Of a DNA stretch of 64,000 nucleotides, positions 62,979 through 64,000 are shown one piece after another. This DNA is from Cloeon dipterum (taxonomy: Eukaryota; Arthropoda; Insecta; Ephemeroptera; Baetidae). The DNA is taken from positions 28,696,501 through 28,760,500 of the forward strand of contig NC_088787.1 in NCBI RefSeq assembly GCF_949628265.1, read 5' to 3'. The position numbers were made by a program, and so were the translations under genes. The notes under the pieces are model-generated. The model was not told the origin of the DNA, did not search any database, and saw only the letters and a program-made list of their open reading frames with translations. How positions within the stretch are numbered: position 1 is the first letter of the stretch; each line of letters begins with the position of its first letter.

Positions 62979-64000
62979 CTGACCAAACAGAAAGAGCGAT
63001 GCATGAATTTCATTTTGCACCACATACATGACTGAGTGAGAAAACTAACTCTCAAATTATTATTAGTTTGCTCTATTTATTTTCGCGCGAAAGTTTCATC
63101 ATAACAATACATTGAATTTTTGGGCCTCCCAACTGATTTGCGATAGGATTTCCGATTACGGATTTCCCAACAGACGAAAAACAAATTTGACCCCATTCCC
63201 TAATTAAAATTTAACACGCTTCTGTTAATTAAAACGAATAAGCCAGAGTGAAAGCACTAATCAATCAATACAAAAAGTTGCACCACTAATTTAATCAAAC
63301 AAACATGCTCGTAGCTCTTTGTCGCGTAACGTACCAAAAACCAATTAATGCACACCCCATTGCCGAGTGTTCATCAGGGCAGCAAGGGTAAAAAGAGAGC
63401 GCAAAACGTGACCGTAATAACCGCTTTGGTGAGTGACATCAGGTGAAACCGATAATTTGTTGCCGCAAGAAACAAAATGCGGCGCGCCGACGTGCACCAT
63501 TAATCAAACCCAGCGTGACGGTGCACCGACCGCAAAGGAATAATTTGAATCCAATCAGCAATCGATATATTATATGTATTTGACAACGCGCCGTTTCCAA
63601 ATTGTAAAAGCGCAAAAAGCGAGTGTTCACAAAGCGGGTCGAAACAGCGAGCTAGGTTGGACGGGTCGAAATTAATTTTGATGACAGTTGATCTGCTGCA
63701 TATGAGCCTGCTGCGCGCCGCATGCATTACATGTGATCCATCACCTAGGGTAGCCAGTGGCGTCGTCAAATTGGGTTCATGGTGCTCGTACTTTTAAGAA
63801 TAATAAAAATTGGCAACGGTCATTAAATACTTGAAATAAGAAGGCTAGTTTGTGACGAGCTTAATTAAAAAATTGATATTGTTTGGCATTTTCCTTTCGT
63901 GAATAACAAATTGGTTTTGTTTTACAAATTAAACTAAAAAGTTACCCTGCATATCTGCAATACAGTCAAATTTTGAACATAAGCTATTTATTCTCACGGA
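62979..64000. other. Upstream intron of the Ig gene, no exon seen
   Basis: Neither strand shows the first half of an Ig domain or a signal peptide. The missing exons must lie further along, past position 64,000. About 63,430-63,750 is GC-richer. Confidence 0.45.

Noticed and set aside
1-64000. CRISPR arrays, operons, bacterial promoters or integrated viral genes
   Set aside because: No regularly spaced direct repeats with spacers, no adjacent co-directional unspliced genes and no viral protein signatures were seen; the DNA is eukaryotic.

Overview
The window is animal nuclear DNA, most likely from an insect or another arthropod. The genes are split by GT-AG introns, some only 54-62 bases long. 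CpG is common, TATA boxes sit just upstream of short genes, transposon debris is sparse, and the two gene families found are an insect-type lipocalin family and a DIP/Lachesin-type neuronal immunoglobulin protein. The species cannot be named from the sequence.

Layout. Positions 1 to about 33,000 hold no gene I can support. AT-rich DNA alternates with GC-richer islands of roughly 0.3-1 kb that look like regulatory DNA. From 33,076 to 44,345 there is a head-to-tail array of five intact lipocalin genes, all on the minus strand (called A to E here, in order of rising coordinate). Each has three coding exons with the same intron phases (0, then 1), a signal peptide in exon 1, the GxW motif at the start of exon 2, a TDY motif near the start of exon 3, and four matched cysteines. 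The reconstructed proteins are 195, 192, 197, 198 and 192 residues. B, D and E have clear TATA boxes close to the start codon. C has a weaker TATA-like box with an initiator. A may use a promoter 0.7 kb away. About 44.4-54 kb is again gene-free. It contains a repetitive element at 48.9-51.1 kb (inverted arms, 32-base tandem units, a 339-base-period duplication) and a decayed LINE reverse-transcriptase tail near 52 kb.

From 54,313 to beyond the last exon I can place (62,978), the minus strand carries the 3' part of a DIP/Lachesin-family cell-adhesion gene. Six exons join in frame: the end of Ig domain 2, all of Ig domain 3, a Thr/Pro-rich stalk in two short exons, and a last exon with a hydrophobic GPI-type tail. 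The 5' exons (signal peptide, Ig1, start of Ig2) are not in the window.

The lipocalins are probably secreted carriers of small hydrophobic ligands that arose by tandem duplication. Codon use suggests B and E are the most strongly expressed. The immunoglobulin gene is an unrelated neighbour. The most notable observations are a GC-AG intron in lipocalin D, an in-frame 54-base intron in lipocalin B, a 13-base motif shared by the D promoter and an intron of C, and skippable stalk exons plus a possible soluble isoform of the immunoglobulin protein.
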